Below are positions 7,977 through 16,249 of a stretch of 21,147 nt of DNA, in pieces; position 1 is the stretch's first letter; every line of letters starts with the position of its first letter. A program made the translations under genes and the position numbers. The stretch lies in NCBI GenBank assembly GCA_035293945.1, contig DATGLV010000020.1, positions 1 through 21,147 on the forward strand, written 5' to 3'. A model generated the notes under the pieces. It was not told the DNA's origin. It saw nothing but the letters and a program-made list of their open reading frames with translations, and did no database searches. The stretch comes from VAZQ01 sp035293945 (lineage in GTDB: Bacteria > Pseudomonadota > Alphaproteobacteria > Rhizobiales > Xanthobacteraceae).

Positions 7977-8169
7977 AGGGACCACAGCACCAAGTCTCGA
8001 CGAGTACCATCAAGCAGCGCATCAGGCGCTCATTGCCTCCGGCTTCACGCCCGAACAAGCTTCCTATCTCGTGGAGCAAGCAGCCAACCAACTTACGAAT
8101 AAAGGAGTGAGCTTGTCCGATAAGGTCCCCGAGATTCCGATAGCGATTTGGCGCAGAAGGAAAATGTGA
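7876..8169 (+). CDS. Hypothetical small protein, start uncertain, overlapping the downstream unknown gene
   Basis: A 97-codon frame whose second half looks like real protein: from about 7990 it reads SLDEYHQAAHQALIASGF, TPEQASYLVEQAANQLTN, then KGVSLSDKVPEIPIAIW, which would fold as two amphipathic helices and a short tail. The only in-frame ATG, 7876, lies inside the preceding membrane protein gene, and the codons between 7876 and about 7990 look like shadow sequence. The stop TGA (8167-8169) overlaps the next ATG (8169) as TGATG, the usual sign of translational coupling. Either a truncated gene front is missing, or the membrane protein and this segment were once one frame. No known domain recognised. 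Confidence 0.4.
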   Translation: MVAWSLAGDLPILWQERVCSAVARSIASPAKVHKGTTAPSLDEYHQAAHQALIASGFTPEQASYLVEQAANQLTNKGVSLSDKVPEIPIAIWRRRKM

Positions 8170-8648
8170 TGTATTCGAGAACCATCGCGCGAATTGATCA
8201 GCTGGAGAAAGCTTCGTGGTTTTCGCGAATCGGCGTCGCTGCGGGGCCGTCTGTCGCTGCCGTCTCCTCTTGGCCAGAGGCCATTCACTATTGCGATGCG
8301 CAAGAGTGGGAGGACTTGCAGCAGGAGATGCTCAATCAGTATCGCGTCTACATCCACCAGCACCATCGGGCGCGGTTGCAGGATTGGAACGAACGAATTG
8401 AGGCGGTCAAGAAGATTACAGAGCCGCTGGTCGCGCTCAAGACTACCGCGGTCATTCGCGAGAACGGCCTTCCGGATATTTTTAGGATCGCAGTTCGCTT
8501 TGATGTCACGCTTTTCTGCATGGAAGCTGAATACGATGACGTTTGCCCGCCGGGCTTCTTCACGCGCCTCGGCGCGTGGTACCTTGACGGACACTTTCCC
8601 TGCGGCTGGTGGGGGCCGTTTCCGAAAGGCAAGCTGATCGTGTATTGA
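8169..8648 (+). CDS. Unknown 159-residue protein, tandem copy 1
   Basis: Soluble protein with no signal peptide or membrane helix. ATG at 8169 sits 7 bases after AAGGA and overlaps the preceding stop as TGATG; GTG at 8166 is also possible. Features: N-terminal TIARIDQLEKASWFSRIG, a charged helix QYRVYIHQHHRARLQDWNER, a conserved-looking middle IRENGLPDIFRIAVRFD, and an aromatic C-terminus LGAWYLDGHFPCGWWGPFP ending GKLIVY. It is followed 62 bases later by an 84% identical copy of exactly the same length. I recall similar uncharacterised proteins in other bacteria but cannot give a function. An immunity-type or phage/secretion-associated role would be a guess from the tandem duplication and small size only; no toxin gene is visible beside it. 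Confidence 0.75.
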   Translation: MYSRTIARIDQLEKASWFSRIGVAAGPSVAAVSSWPEAIHYCDAQEWEDLQQEMLNQYRVYIHQHHRARLQDWNERIEAVKKITEPLVALKTTAVIRENGLPDIFRIAVRFDVTLFCMEAEYDDVCPPGFFTRLGAWYLDGHFPCGWWGPFPKGKLIVY

Positions 8649-8710
8649 ATCGAGATCGGCGAGGGTCTGCGCGAGGTCTGCCTAAGGTTTGAGTGGGAAA
8701 GGGGGTGTCC

Positions 8711-9190
8711 TTGCATTCCGGAACAATCGCGAGGATTAACCAACTGGAAGCCGCCCCGTGGTTCTCTCGCGTCGGCGTTGCGGCCGGGTCATCGGTCGCA
8801 GCCGTCTCATTCTGGCCGGAGGCGATCGACTATTGCGATGCGCAAGGGTGGGATAATTTGCGGCAGGAGATGCTCAATCAGTATCGCGTCTACATCCACC
8901 AGCACCATCGGGCGCGGTTGCAGGATTGGAACGAACGAATTGAGGCGGTCAAGAATTTTACAGAGCCGCTGGTCGAGCGCAAGACTTCCGCGGTCATTCG
9001 CGAGAACGGCCTTCCGGATATATTTAGGATCGCGGTTCGCTTTGATATCACTATTTTCTGCATGGAGGCCGAATATGACGATATTTGCCCGCCGAGCTTC
9101 TTCACGCGGCTCGGCGCTTGGTATCTCGACGGACACTTCCCCTGTGGCTGCTGGGGGCCATTTCCGGAAGGGAAGTTGATCGTGTATTGA
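8711..9190 (+). CDS. Unknown 159-residue protein, tandem copy 2
   Basis: Paralogue of the gene just upstream. The start is placed at TTG 8711 because it aligns with the ATG of copy 1, gives the same 159-residue length, and has AAGGGGG five bases upstream; GTG at 8705 or 8693 would add only a few residues. The helix QYRVYIHQHHRARLQDWNER is unchanged, as are RENGLPDIFRIAVRFD and LGAWYLDGHFPCG. Differences cluster in the N-terminal 50 residues (SSW to SFW, HYCDAQE to DYCDAQG) and around residues 82-93 (KKITEPLVALKT to KNFTEPLVERKT), with WW to CW near the C-terminus. Both copies keep an intact frame, so both are probably functional or very recent. No function can be assigned. Confidence 0.7.
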   Translation: MHSGTIARINQLEAAPWFSRVGVAAGSSVAAVSFWPEAIDYCDAQGWDNLRQEMLNQYRVYIHQHHRARLQDWNERIEAVKNFTEPLVERKTSAVIRENGLPDIFRIAVRFDITIFCMEAEYDDICPPSFFTRLGAWYLDGHFPCGCWGPFPEGKLIVY

Positions 9191-9253
9191 CCCGACATCG
9201 GCGGGGGTGGAGCATGCTCCGCCCTCAATGTCTGTTGCCCTCACTTCTCTTTT

Positions 9254-10243
9254 TCAAATCTTCGACAAATCATACGTCGATTTCACAAACATCTCGTCCA
9301 CGGGAAGCTCGCGCACCGAAAGCCCCTGGTCGAACGAATAGCGGGCGAGTGTCTCCAGCACGTGTCGATTTCCTTCGACGCCGTAGCTCCAAAAATCCTC
9401 GCCCATGACGCCGCGGAGCCGGTCGTATTCGGCGACGCTCCAGGGCAGCGAGGTGGCGAGGTGCCCGATCTGTCCGAGCTCGTGCATGCACAGATCCTTG
9501 GCCTTGAGAAACGCCTTGTAGACGCTGACCGCGAGCCAGGGATGCCGCTCGACCAGCGAGCGGCGGATGCCGATCGCGTGCATGATCGGGAAGATCTTGG
9601 TCTTGCGGAAATAGGCCTCCTCGGTGGCCGGATAGTTCGGAAACAGGCGCCCAATATTGGGCGCCCCGCGCAGGAAGCACGACGGCGCGCGAGCGCTGAT
9701 CAATCCGTCGAGCTCGCCCTTTTCCAGCATGTCGGAGAGCGTGCGATGCGCAGGGATCGGCTTGAGATCGACCTCGGGAGGCAGTGCAATTGTGGCGCGC
9801 TCGTCGCGGCCTGCGTCTTCCAGTCCGCCGCGGCGCCATTTGATGTCGGCGGGCCGCACGCCGTATTCATCCTTGAGGATGCCTCTGATCCAGACATTGG
9901 CGGTGATCTGATATTCGGGGAGCCCGATGGTTTTGCCCTTGAGGTCCTGTGGGCCGGCGATGCCGCGATCGCTGCGGATATAGATGCCGCTGTGGCGGAA
10001 CAGGCGCGACACGAAAGCCGGAACGGCGACGTAATGCGCATCGCCGCGCGCGGTGGTCATGATGTAGCTCGACATGGAAATTTCGCTGATGTCGAACTCG
10101 GCGAACTTGAAGGCGCGGTGGAAGGATTCTTCGGGCTCGAGCGGCACCGCCGTGATGGAGCAACCCTCGATGACGGCGCGGCCGTCGAAGATCGCGCGCG
10201 TGCGATCGTAGTCGCACACCGCCAGACTCAGAGATAATGACAT
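9254..10243 (-). CDS. 4,5-dihydroxyphthalate decarboxylase family protein (Pht5-like)
   Basis: 329 residues, cytoplasmic (no signal peptide). The sequence follows the Pht5-type 4,5-dihydroxyphthalate decarboxylase family, which has the fold of a type II periplasmic binding protein: LAVCDYDRTRAIFDGR at the N-terminus, EFDISEISMSSYIMTTARGD (about 47-66), FRHSGIYIRSDRGIAGPQDL with KGKTIGLPEYQITANVW, DGLISARAPSCFLRGAPNIG, and FWSYGVEGNRHVLETLARYS near the end. The family removes a carboxyl group from dihydroxylated phthalates, but many members act on unknown substrates. ATG at 10243 is chosen, with AAGGGA about 6 bases upstream; the frame runs on to 10519 only through a dispersed repeat that reads as MPALVAGIHVF. 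It diverges from the Mo-hydroxylase operon at 10604, which supports a shared catabolic role for a carboxylated aromatic. Confidence 0.82.
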   Translation of the reverse strand: MSLSLSLAVCDYDRTRAIFDGRAVIEGCSITAVPLEPEESFHRAFKFAEFDISEISMSSYIMTTARGDAHYVAVPAFVSRLFRHSGIYIRSDRGIAGPQDLKGKTIGLPEYQITANVWIRGILKDEYGVRPADIKWRRGGLEDAGRDERATIALPPEVDLKPIPAHRTLSDMLEKGELDGLISARAPSCFLRGAPNIGRLFPNYPATEEAYFRKTKIFPIMHAIGIRRSLVERHPWLAVSVYKAFLKAKDLCMHELGQIGHLATSLPWSVAEYDRLRGVMGEDFWSYGVEGNRHVLETLARYSFDQGLSVRELPVDEMFVKSTYDLSKI

Positions 10244-10603
10244 GCAGTTCCCTTTCCCACCGCGGCCGCGACCGTAGGGCCTCACCGGCCGTGCGGCAAT
10301 AACGTTGACCCGATGTCGAACGCGCGGTACGAACGTGTAATTTGGGGCGAATGGGAAAGGAGACCTATCGACCGATGCCGATGGGTTCGCTAAAGCGGTT
10401 CTCGTTCGTGTAGAGCCCTGTTTCCATGCGTCATGGCCGGGCTTGTCCCGGCCATCCACGACTTTGTTTCGTCGAGGGTGCGGCAGGAAAACGTGGATGC
10501 CCGCGACAAGCGCGGGCATGACTCCGAAGATCGCGGCCCGATATCAGCGGGACGTGCTCTAGCGGATTTCGCGAGTGCTCAACCGGTCCTACAAAGCTCT
10601 TCC
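10244..10603. other. Divergent intergenic region between decarboxylase-like gene and Mo-hydroxylase operon
   Basis: These 360 bases must contain the promoters of both divergent transcription units. The dispersed palindrome at 10429-10524 occupies the middle. I cannot identify convincing -35/-10 boxes or a regulator operator, and no regulator gene is encoded here. Confidence 0.5.
10429..10524. repeat. Dispersed palindromic repeat (CGTCATGGCCGGGCTTGTCCCGG type)
   Basis: Two perfect 9-bp hairpins: ATGGCCGGG, loop CTTGT, CCCGGCCAT (10433-10455) and ATGCCCGCG, loop ACAAG, CGCGGGCAT (10497-10519). The outer arms CATCCACG and CGTGGATG also pair, so the whole folds as a cruciform-like unit. This resembles a common intergenic repeat of Bradyrhizobium-type genomes, often mis-annotated as protein beginning MPALVAGIHVF or MAGLVPAIH; both readings occur here on the two strands. 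Confidence 0.85.
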
Positions 10604-11470
10604 ATGAAGCTGCCATCCTTTGAATATGCCTGCCCGACCAAGCTCACCGAGGCGGTGGCGCTTCTGTCGGCGCAGAACGGCGACGCCAAGGTGATCGCGG
10701 GCGGGCAAAGTCTCGTGCCGATGCTGGCGTTCCGGCTGGCGGCGCCTGCGCTGCTGGTCGACCTGCGGAAGCTTGCCGAATTGCGCAAGCTCGATGTATC
10801 CGCAAACGGCGTCGTGCTCGGCTCGATGGTGCGCTGGTGCGACATCCTCGATGATGCGCGCCTTGGCGTGGCGCAGCCGTTGCTGCGTGAGGCGGTGACG
10901 CACGTGGCGCACTACCAAATCCGCAATCGCGGTACTGTCGGCGGCAGCATCGCACATGCGGATCCGGCCGCCGAGATGCCGGGCATTACTCTCGTCTGCG
11001 ACGCGGAGATCGCGACATTGAGGGGCGCAGGCCCGCGGGTGATCAAGGCCAAGGATTTCTTCACCGGGCCGCTGATGACAGCTCTCGAGGCGGACGAGAT
11101 CATCGTGGAAATCCGCCTGCCGGCGTGGCCGGCCGCGCGGCGATGGGGATTCCGGGAGTTCTCCCGCCGGCGCGGTGATTTCGCGATGGCGGCGGCCGCG
11201 CTCTGGTACGACGAGCAGGGCGGCAAGGTTGCGAACGCGCATGTCGCCGTGATCGGGGTCGGCGACCGTCCGCTGCGGCTCACGGCCGTTGAGGCGGTGC
11301 TCAATGGCCGCAAGATCGATGATGAAACCATCGCCCAGGCGGAGGCGGCTACATGTGCGGCCGTTGAGCCGCAGGCGGATATCCATGCGAGCGCCGATTA
11401 CCGCCGCGCGCTCGCCGGCACGATGGTCGAGCGCGCGCTTCGGGACGCCTCGCTGCGCACCTCGGGGTAA
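10604..11470 (+). CDS. Mo-hydroxylase FAD-binding medium subunit (CoxM-like)
   Basis: 288-residue flavoprotein subunit that passes electrons from the 2Fe-2S subunit to FAD in xanthine dehydrogenase family enzymes. The two flavin-binding signatures are present: AGGQSLVPML (about residues 32-41) and RNRGTVGGSIAHADPAAEMP (about 108-127); the CO dehydrogenase flavoprotein C-terminal domain follows (FREFSRRRGDFAMAAAALW). Start ATG at 10604; upstream in-frame codons come from the dispersed repeat and are not part of the gene. It is the first gene of a medium-small-large operon: the 2Fe-2S gene begins 13 bases after its stop. Length is normal for the family. Substrate not predictable from this subunit. 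Confidence 0.93.
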   Translation: MKLPSFEYACPTKLTEAVALLSAQNGDAKVIAGGQSLVPMLAFRLAAPALLVDLRKLAELRKLDVSANGVVLGSMVRWCDILDDARLGVAQPLLREAVTHVAHYQIRNRGTVGGSIAHADPAAEMPGITLVCDAEIATLRGAGPRVIKAKDFFTGPLMTALEADEIIVEIRLPAWPAARRWGFREFSRRRGDFAMAAAALWYDEQGGKVANAHVAVIGVGDRPLRLTAVEAVLNGRKIDDETIAQAEAATCAAVEPQADIHASADYRRALAGTMVERALRDASLRTSG

Positions 11471-11483
11471 GGGGCTTTCAAAG

Positions 11484-11983
<500 letters not shown>

Positions 11984-11987
<4 letters not shown>

Positions 11988-14269
11988 GGACGGTCAACTC
12001 GTTCATCGGCAGCCCGATCGAACGGTTGGAGGACCTGCGGTTCCTGCGCGGTCGCGGCGAATACGTCGATGATCTCGCGCGCCCGGGCATGCTGCATGCC
12101 GCCATGCTGCGCAGCGCGGTCGCGCATGGGCGTATCCGTGCGATCGATGCTTCCCGTGCCTTGAAGATCGCCGGTGTGCACAGTGTGATTACCGCAGCGG
12201 ATTTGGGTGCCACCGTGCCGCGCGTTCCCATGCGGCTGCAGCCGTTGCCCGACTTCGAGCCGTTCGCACAGCCGGTCATGGCCTATGACAAGGTGCGCTA
12301 TGTCGGCGAGGTGCTGGCAATGGTGCTGGCGGAGAGCGCTGGCGTCGCCGAGGATGCGCTCGAGGCGATCGCGGTCGATGTCGAGCAACTGGCGGCGGTT
12401 GGTGACCGGCACGTATCGGCAAGCAATGCGTCGCTGCTGTTCGAGGAGGTGGGACACAATCGCGCCATCTCCTTTCACGCCGTCCTGGGCGATGCCGACG
12501 CGGTGTTCAAGACGGCCCCGTATACGCGACGCGAGAGCTTTCGGGTGCAGCGGCATATGGCGATGCCGATGGAGACGCGCGGCTTGCTGGCCGAATGGCG
12601 TGCCGGTCGGCTAACGGTCTACGGGGCCGCGAAGGTCTTGTTCTTCAATCGGCGCACGCTCGCCCGCCAGCTCGGTCTCACCGAGGACGCGATCGACCTC
12701 GTCGAGAATGATGTGGGCGGCGGGTTCGGGGCGCGCGGGGAATTCTATCCGGAGGATTTCCTGATACCGTTTGCGGCCCATCACTCCGGGCGGCCGGTCA
12801 AATGGATCGAGGACCGTCGCGAGCAGCTCATGACGGTCAACCACGCGCGCGAGCATGAATGCGACATTGAGATCGCCTGCACGCGCGACGGCACGATCCT
12901 GGGATTGCGCGGCCACGCCTATTCTGACGTCGGCGCCTATATGCGCACCAACGGCGCGGTTGCGGCCCGCAATGTGGCGCAGTTCATGTCCGGTCCGTAC
13001 CGGATTCCCAACATCGACATCGATGTGTCGTTGCAGCTCACCAACAAGACGCCGGTTGGAACCTATCGGGGCCCGGGCCGCTTCGAGACCGACTTCTTTC
13101 GCGAGCGGCTCATCGATATGGCGGCGCGCGATCTCGGGATCGATCGCGTTGCAATCCGCCGGCGCAATCTCGTCGCCAAGGCCGAGATGCCCTACACGAT
13201 CGCCACCATCACGCCTTATGAAAGCAAAGATTCCTTCGACAGCGGCGACTACCAGGTCACGCTCGACCGCTGCCTGGCCGAGATCGGCTGGGCCGAGAAG
13301 GCCACTCTTCAAGGCCGGCTCATCGATGGCCGCTATCATGGCCTCGCACTGGGCTGCTTTGTCGAGGGCGGGGCCGCGGGGCCGAAGGAAAGCGCGCGGC
13401 TTGTGCTTGAGACCGACGGGACCTTCACGGTCTATGCGGGCTCGTCCGCGGTCGGGCAGGGGCTCGAGACGGTATTCGCGCAGATCGCCGCCGATGCGCT
13501 GGAAATCCCCATCGCGCGCATCCGCGGCGTGTTCCACGGCTCGACATCATGCGTCAGCGACGGCTATGGCGCCTATCATTCGCGGTCGGTGGTGATGGGC
13601 GGCTCGGCGATCCTTGCCGCCGCCAATGGACTGCGCGAGGCGATCAAGGCGTGTGCAGCTGCGCGCTTGGGCTGTACGAGCGCCGAGATCACGCTGCGCG
13701 ACGATCGTGCGGAAGGCCCGGCCGGGCGCTCGGTCGCCTTTGGCGGGCTCTCCGACGCGCCGATCTCCTTCGAGGGCGCTTTCCTCAACAAGAAACATAC
13801 CTATGCGTATGGGGCGCATGCCGCGCATGTCGCGGTTGATATCAAGCTCGGACAGGTCGCGCTCCTCGATTACGTGGCGGTCGAGGATTGCGGGCGCATC
13901 ATCAACCCGCTGACGCTGCGCGGACAGGTGATCGGCGCACTGGTGCAGGGTCTGGGCGGCGCCTTTCTAGAGGACCTGCGCTACGATGAGGACGGGCAAT
14001 TCCTGACCGGTTCGCTCGCCGACTATCTGGTGCCGACTGCGAGCGACTTTCCCAATCTGCGCGCGGTGGTGCTCGAATCGAACCCTTCGCCCATCAATCC
14101 GCTCGGCGCCAAGGGGGCCGGCGAAGGCGGCATCATTCCGGTCGGCGGCGTGATCGCCAATGCGATTGCGAACGCGCTTGGCTCGCTCGGAGTCGAGCCG
14201 CGTGAATTGCCGCTCAGTCCGTCACGGATCTGGCATCTGGCGCACCCGGCGCGAGAGCAGGGGGTGTGA
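11984..14269 (+). CDS. Mo-hydroxylase molybdopterin large subunit (CoxL-like)
   Basis: 761-residue catalytic subunit completing the medium-small-large enzyme. It begins MRTVNSFIGSPIERLEDLRF and has the hammerhead domain (about 10-130), GGGFGARGEFYPEDFLIPFA (about 245-264), TYRGPGR (360-366) and GAKGAGEGG with Glu714 in the catalytic position. As in the stand-alone paralogue at 4247, the loop lacks the Cys of true CO dehydrogenase, so an organic substrate is expected. The ATG is inside the ATGA overlap with the 2Fe-2S gene. The gene ends tail to tail with the ECF sigma factor, the two coding regions overlapping by 56 bases. The N-terminus, active-site loop and C-terminal VEPRELPLSPSRIW match the paralogue closely, so the two probably arose by duplication. 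Confidence 0.93.
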
Positions 14270-15503
14270 TTGGGGTCTCTGTTGCCCGCTTCCACATCAG
14301 CTCGCGTTCGCGGCTGTTTTGGGTGAGCTCGGCGGCGCGTTCAAACTCGGCGCGCGCCTCACTGCTGCGTCCGAGCTTCTCCAACAGATCGCCGCGGACG
14401 GCCGGCAGGAGGTAGTAGTGCTTGAGCGCTGATTCCCCGACCAACGTGTCGGCGATGTCGAGACCTGCTTGCGGTCCAAAGGCCATGCCCATTGCCACAG
14501 CGCGGTTCAGTTCCACGACCGGCGACGGCATGATCTGGGTGAGCGTGGCATAAAGGGCCGCGATGCGCACCCAGTCCGTTTGTTCCGCCGCAAAAGCGCG
14601 GCTGTGACAGGCCGCGATTGCCGCCTGCAAGGTGTAAATGCCCGGCTTTCCCAGCGCCTCGGCTTTGGCGAGGGCTTCGAGCCCGTGTCGAACCAGAATG
14701 TGATCCCACTGGGCGCGGTTTTGCTCGAGCAGCAGGATCGGCTCGCCGCTGGGTCCGGTGCGCGCGCCAAAGCGCGACGCTTGCAGCTCCATAAGGGCGA
14801 CAAGCCCGTGCACCTCGGATTCCTCAGGCGCGAGATGCGCGAGAATGCGCCCAAGTCGCATCGCTTCCCGGCAAAGCCCGGGACGAATCCAATCTTCCCC
14901 GCTGCTCGCAGCATAACCTTCGTTGAAGATCAGATATATCACTTCCAGCACCGAAGGCAGGCGCTTGGCGCGCTCTTCGCCACGCGGCACCTCGAAGGGC
15001 ACGCGGGCTTCCGTCAGCGTCCGTTTGGCGCGCACGATACGTTGCGCGATGGTGGGTTCGGGTACCAGGAACGCGCGGGCTATTTCCTCTGTGGTCAACC
15101 CGCCCAAGAGCCGCAGCGAAAGTGCGACGCGCGCTTCGTTCGACAGAACTGGATGGCAAGCCACGAAGATCAGCCGCAGCACGTCGTCACCGACGTCTTC
15201 GCGATCGGCGGGCTCGGGAAGCTCCTCGAATTCTTCGTCTACGAGCAAGTGCTGCTTTTCCGCGAGCCGCCGGTTTCGGCGGAAGCCATCGATGGCGCGC
15301 CGCTTACCCACCGCGATAAGCCAGGCGCCGGGCCGTTCGGGCATGCCATCCTTCGGCCACTGGGTGAGCGCCGCGAGGAGGGCCTCCTGCGCCAGTTCCT
15401 CGGCTAGTCCCACATCGCGCACCAGGCGTGCCAAGGCGGCGATGACTTGCGTGGATTCGATCCGCCACACGGCGTCGATGGTGCGTGAAAGCTCGGCCGG
15501 CAT
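14214..15503 (-). CDS. ECF-family RNA polymerase sigma factor with DUF6596/TPR-like C-terminal domain (ECF42 type)
   Basis: 429 residues, about twice the usual ECF length. Sigma region 2 is at about residues 8-80 (LARLVRDVGLAEELAQEALL, then WLIAVGKRRAIDGFRR), and region 4 at about 110-165 (LIFVACHPVLSNEARVALSL, TTEEIARAFLVPEPTIAQRI). The long helical extension (VIYLIFNEGYAAS, CREAMRLGRILAHLAP, PSPVVELNRAVAMG, HYYLLPAVRGDLLEKLGRSS) is the DUF6596/TPR-like tail of the ECF42 group. That group usually has no anti-sigma factor and is encoded beside DGPF/YciI-like genes, as here. Start ATG at 15503, with a weak ribosome binding site. It lies downstream of the DGPF gene in the same direction, with a repeat block between. 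Stimulus unknown. Confidence 0.9.
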   Translation of the reverse strand: MPAELSRTIDAVWRIESTQVIAALARLVRDVGLAEELAQEALLAALTQWPKDGMPERPGAWLIAVGKRRAIDGFRRNRRLAEKQHLLVDEEFEELPEPADREDVGDDVLRLIFVACHPVLSNEARVALSLRLLGGLTTEEIARAFLVPEPTIAQRIVRAKRTLTEARVPFEVPRGEERAKRLPSVLEVIYLIFNEGYAASSGEDWIRPGLCREAMRLGRILAHLAPEESEVHGLVALMELQASRFGARTGPSGEPILLLEQNRAQWDHILVRHGLEALAKAEALGKPGIYTLQAAIAACHSRAFAAEQTDWVRIAALYATLTQIMPSPVVELNRAVAMGMAFGPQAGLDIADTLVGESALKHYYLLPAVRGDLLEKLGRSSEARAEFERAAELTQNSRERELMWKRATETPITPPALAPGAPDARSVTD

Positions 15504-15560
15504 GATCCGATAAGACCATGCCGGCCGTTCTTGGCAAGCCGTCCGCTGGAGGGGACTCCG

Positions 15561-15641
15561 GTCGAAACGGGCGTGAACGCCCGTGTGACCCGCGGGTCCA
15601 TCTTTTTCGCAAGGCGATGCAATCGCCGGGTCAAGCCCGGC
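15561..15641. repeat. Cluster of three palindromes between DGPF and sigma factor genes
   Basis: Three dyads in a row: ACGGGCG TGAA CGCCCGT (15567-15584), the perfect palindrome GACCCGCGGGTC (15587-15598), and GCCGGG TCAAG CCCGGC (15625-15641). The last two resemble halves of a dispersed repeat known to me from Bradyrhizobium-type genomes. The block sits inside the 176-base gap between two minus-strand genes and could end or slow transcription coming from the DGPF gene, but no clean T-tract follows on the minus strand. Confidence 0.65.
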
Positions 15642-15679
15642 ACTAATGCAGAAGCAGGTTATTGCGACCAGAACATGCT

Positions 15680-16060
15680 TCAGCCGGCCTTCCCTGGAGC
15701 AAAGTCCTCCGCGGCGAACACCCTGCGGACCTCAATCACGTCGCCTGCCTGGGCAGGGCAACGCTTCGCCCATTCAATGGCCTCGTCCCGCGACTTCACC
15801 TCCAGCATCCAATATCCGCCGATTGCCTCTTTGGCTTCGGCAAACGGTCCGTCGGTGACCTTAGGCTTGCCGGTCGCCTCGAAGGATATCCGAGCGGCGG
15901 TCCCTGGCGGGTGCAGCCCATCGAGTGCAAGCAGCACGCCCGCTTTTCGCAATTCCTCGTTGAACTTGCCCATCTTTTCGACGCCGTCCGCCGGCGGGAC
16001 AAAATCCGCGGGCACCGGCCGTTTGTAGACATCCGGGATCATCATCATCATGAAGCGCAT
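15680..16060 (-). CDS. DGPF/YciI-like domain protein, partner of ECF42 sigma factors
   Basis: 126-residue cytoplasmic protein of the YCII-related (DGPF) family. It starts MRFMMMMIPD; the name-giving motif is at residues 70-73 within KVTDGPFAEAKEAIGGYW, and the family's C-terminal part follows (MLEVKSRDEAIEWAKRCP, then VIEVRRV). ATG at 16060, with AAGGA 4 bases upstream. Members have a ferredoxin-like alpha/beta fold and no settled activity; they are repeatedly found next to and controlled by ECF42 sigma factors, and the sigma gene here lies immediately downstream on the same strand. It diverges from the first TctC gene; the 189 bases between show no distinct site. Confidence 0.9.
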   Translation of the reverse strand: MRFMMMMIPDVYKRPVPADFVPPADGVEKMGKFNEELRKAGVLLALDGLHPPGTAARISFEATGKPKVTDGPFAEAKEAIGGYWMLEVKSRDEAIEWAKRCPAQAGDVIEVRRVFAAEDFAPGKAG

Positions 16061-16249
16061 TTTCCTTGCTCCTTGCTGGAAACCGAGAGCTTTCCCGTGC
16101 TCCGTAGGGCCGTCGCCCTGGGGTTAAGCGAATCGACACGGCCAACCGACTTTTTCGCAAGAATCTTCACGGCGGCTCCGGGGCTGGCGCACGCCGCGCA
16201 ATAGCGCGATCATTGCTCGCCTTAAGCCATCTCGCCGGCCGGGGTTTCG

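Larger units (their letters stand above)
8169..9190 (+). repeat. Tandem gene duplication, 542-bp offset
   Basis: Two copies of one gene lie head to tail with a constant 542-base offset and no internal indel. By eye 25 of 159 residues differ. Bases 8321-8413 and 8863-8955 are identical over 93 nt, including silent positions, whereas flanking parts differ at many sites. Confidence 0.85.

Noticed and set aside
7559..8110. Plus-strand 183-codon frame
   Set aside because: Shadow of the four-helix membrane protein; Cys/Ser/Arg-rich with no helix pattern and a start earlier than a good ribosome binding site.
8169..9190. CRISPR or toxin-antitoxin array reading of the repeated segment
   Set aside because: There are only two long repeats, each an intact gene, with no short regular spacers; no toxin-like fold or antitoxin DNA-binding motif is visible.
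14469..15407. Plus-strand 312-codon open frame
   Set aside because: Antisense to the ECF sigma factor; the sigma frame has regions 2 and 4 and the expected extension.
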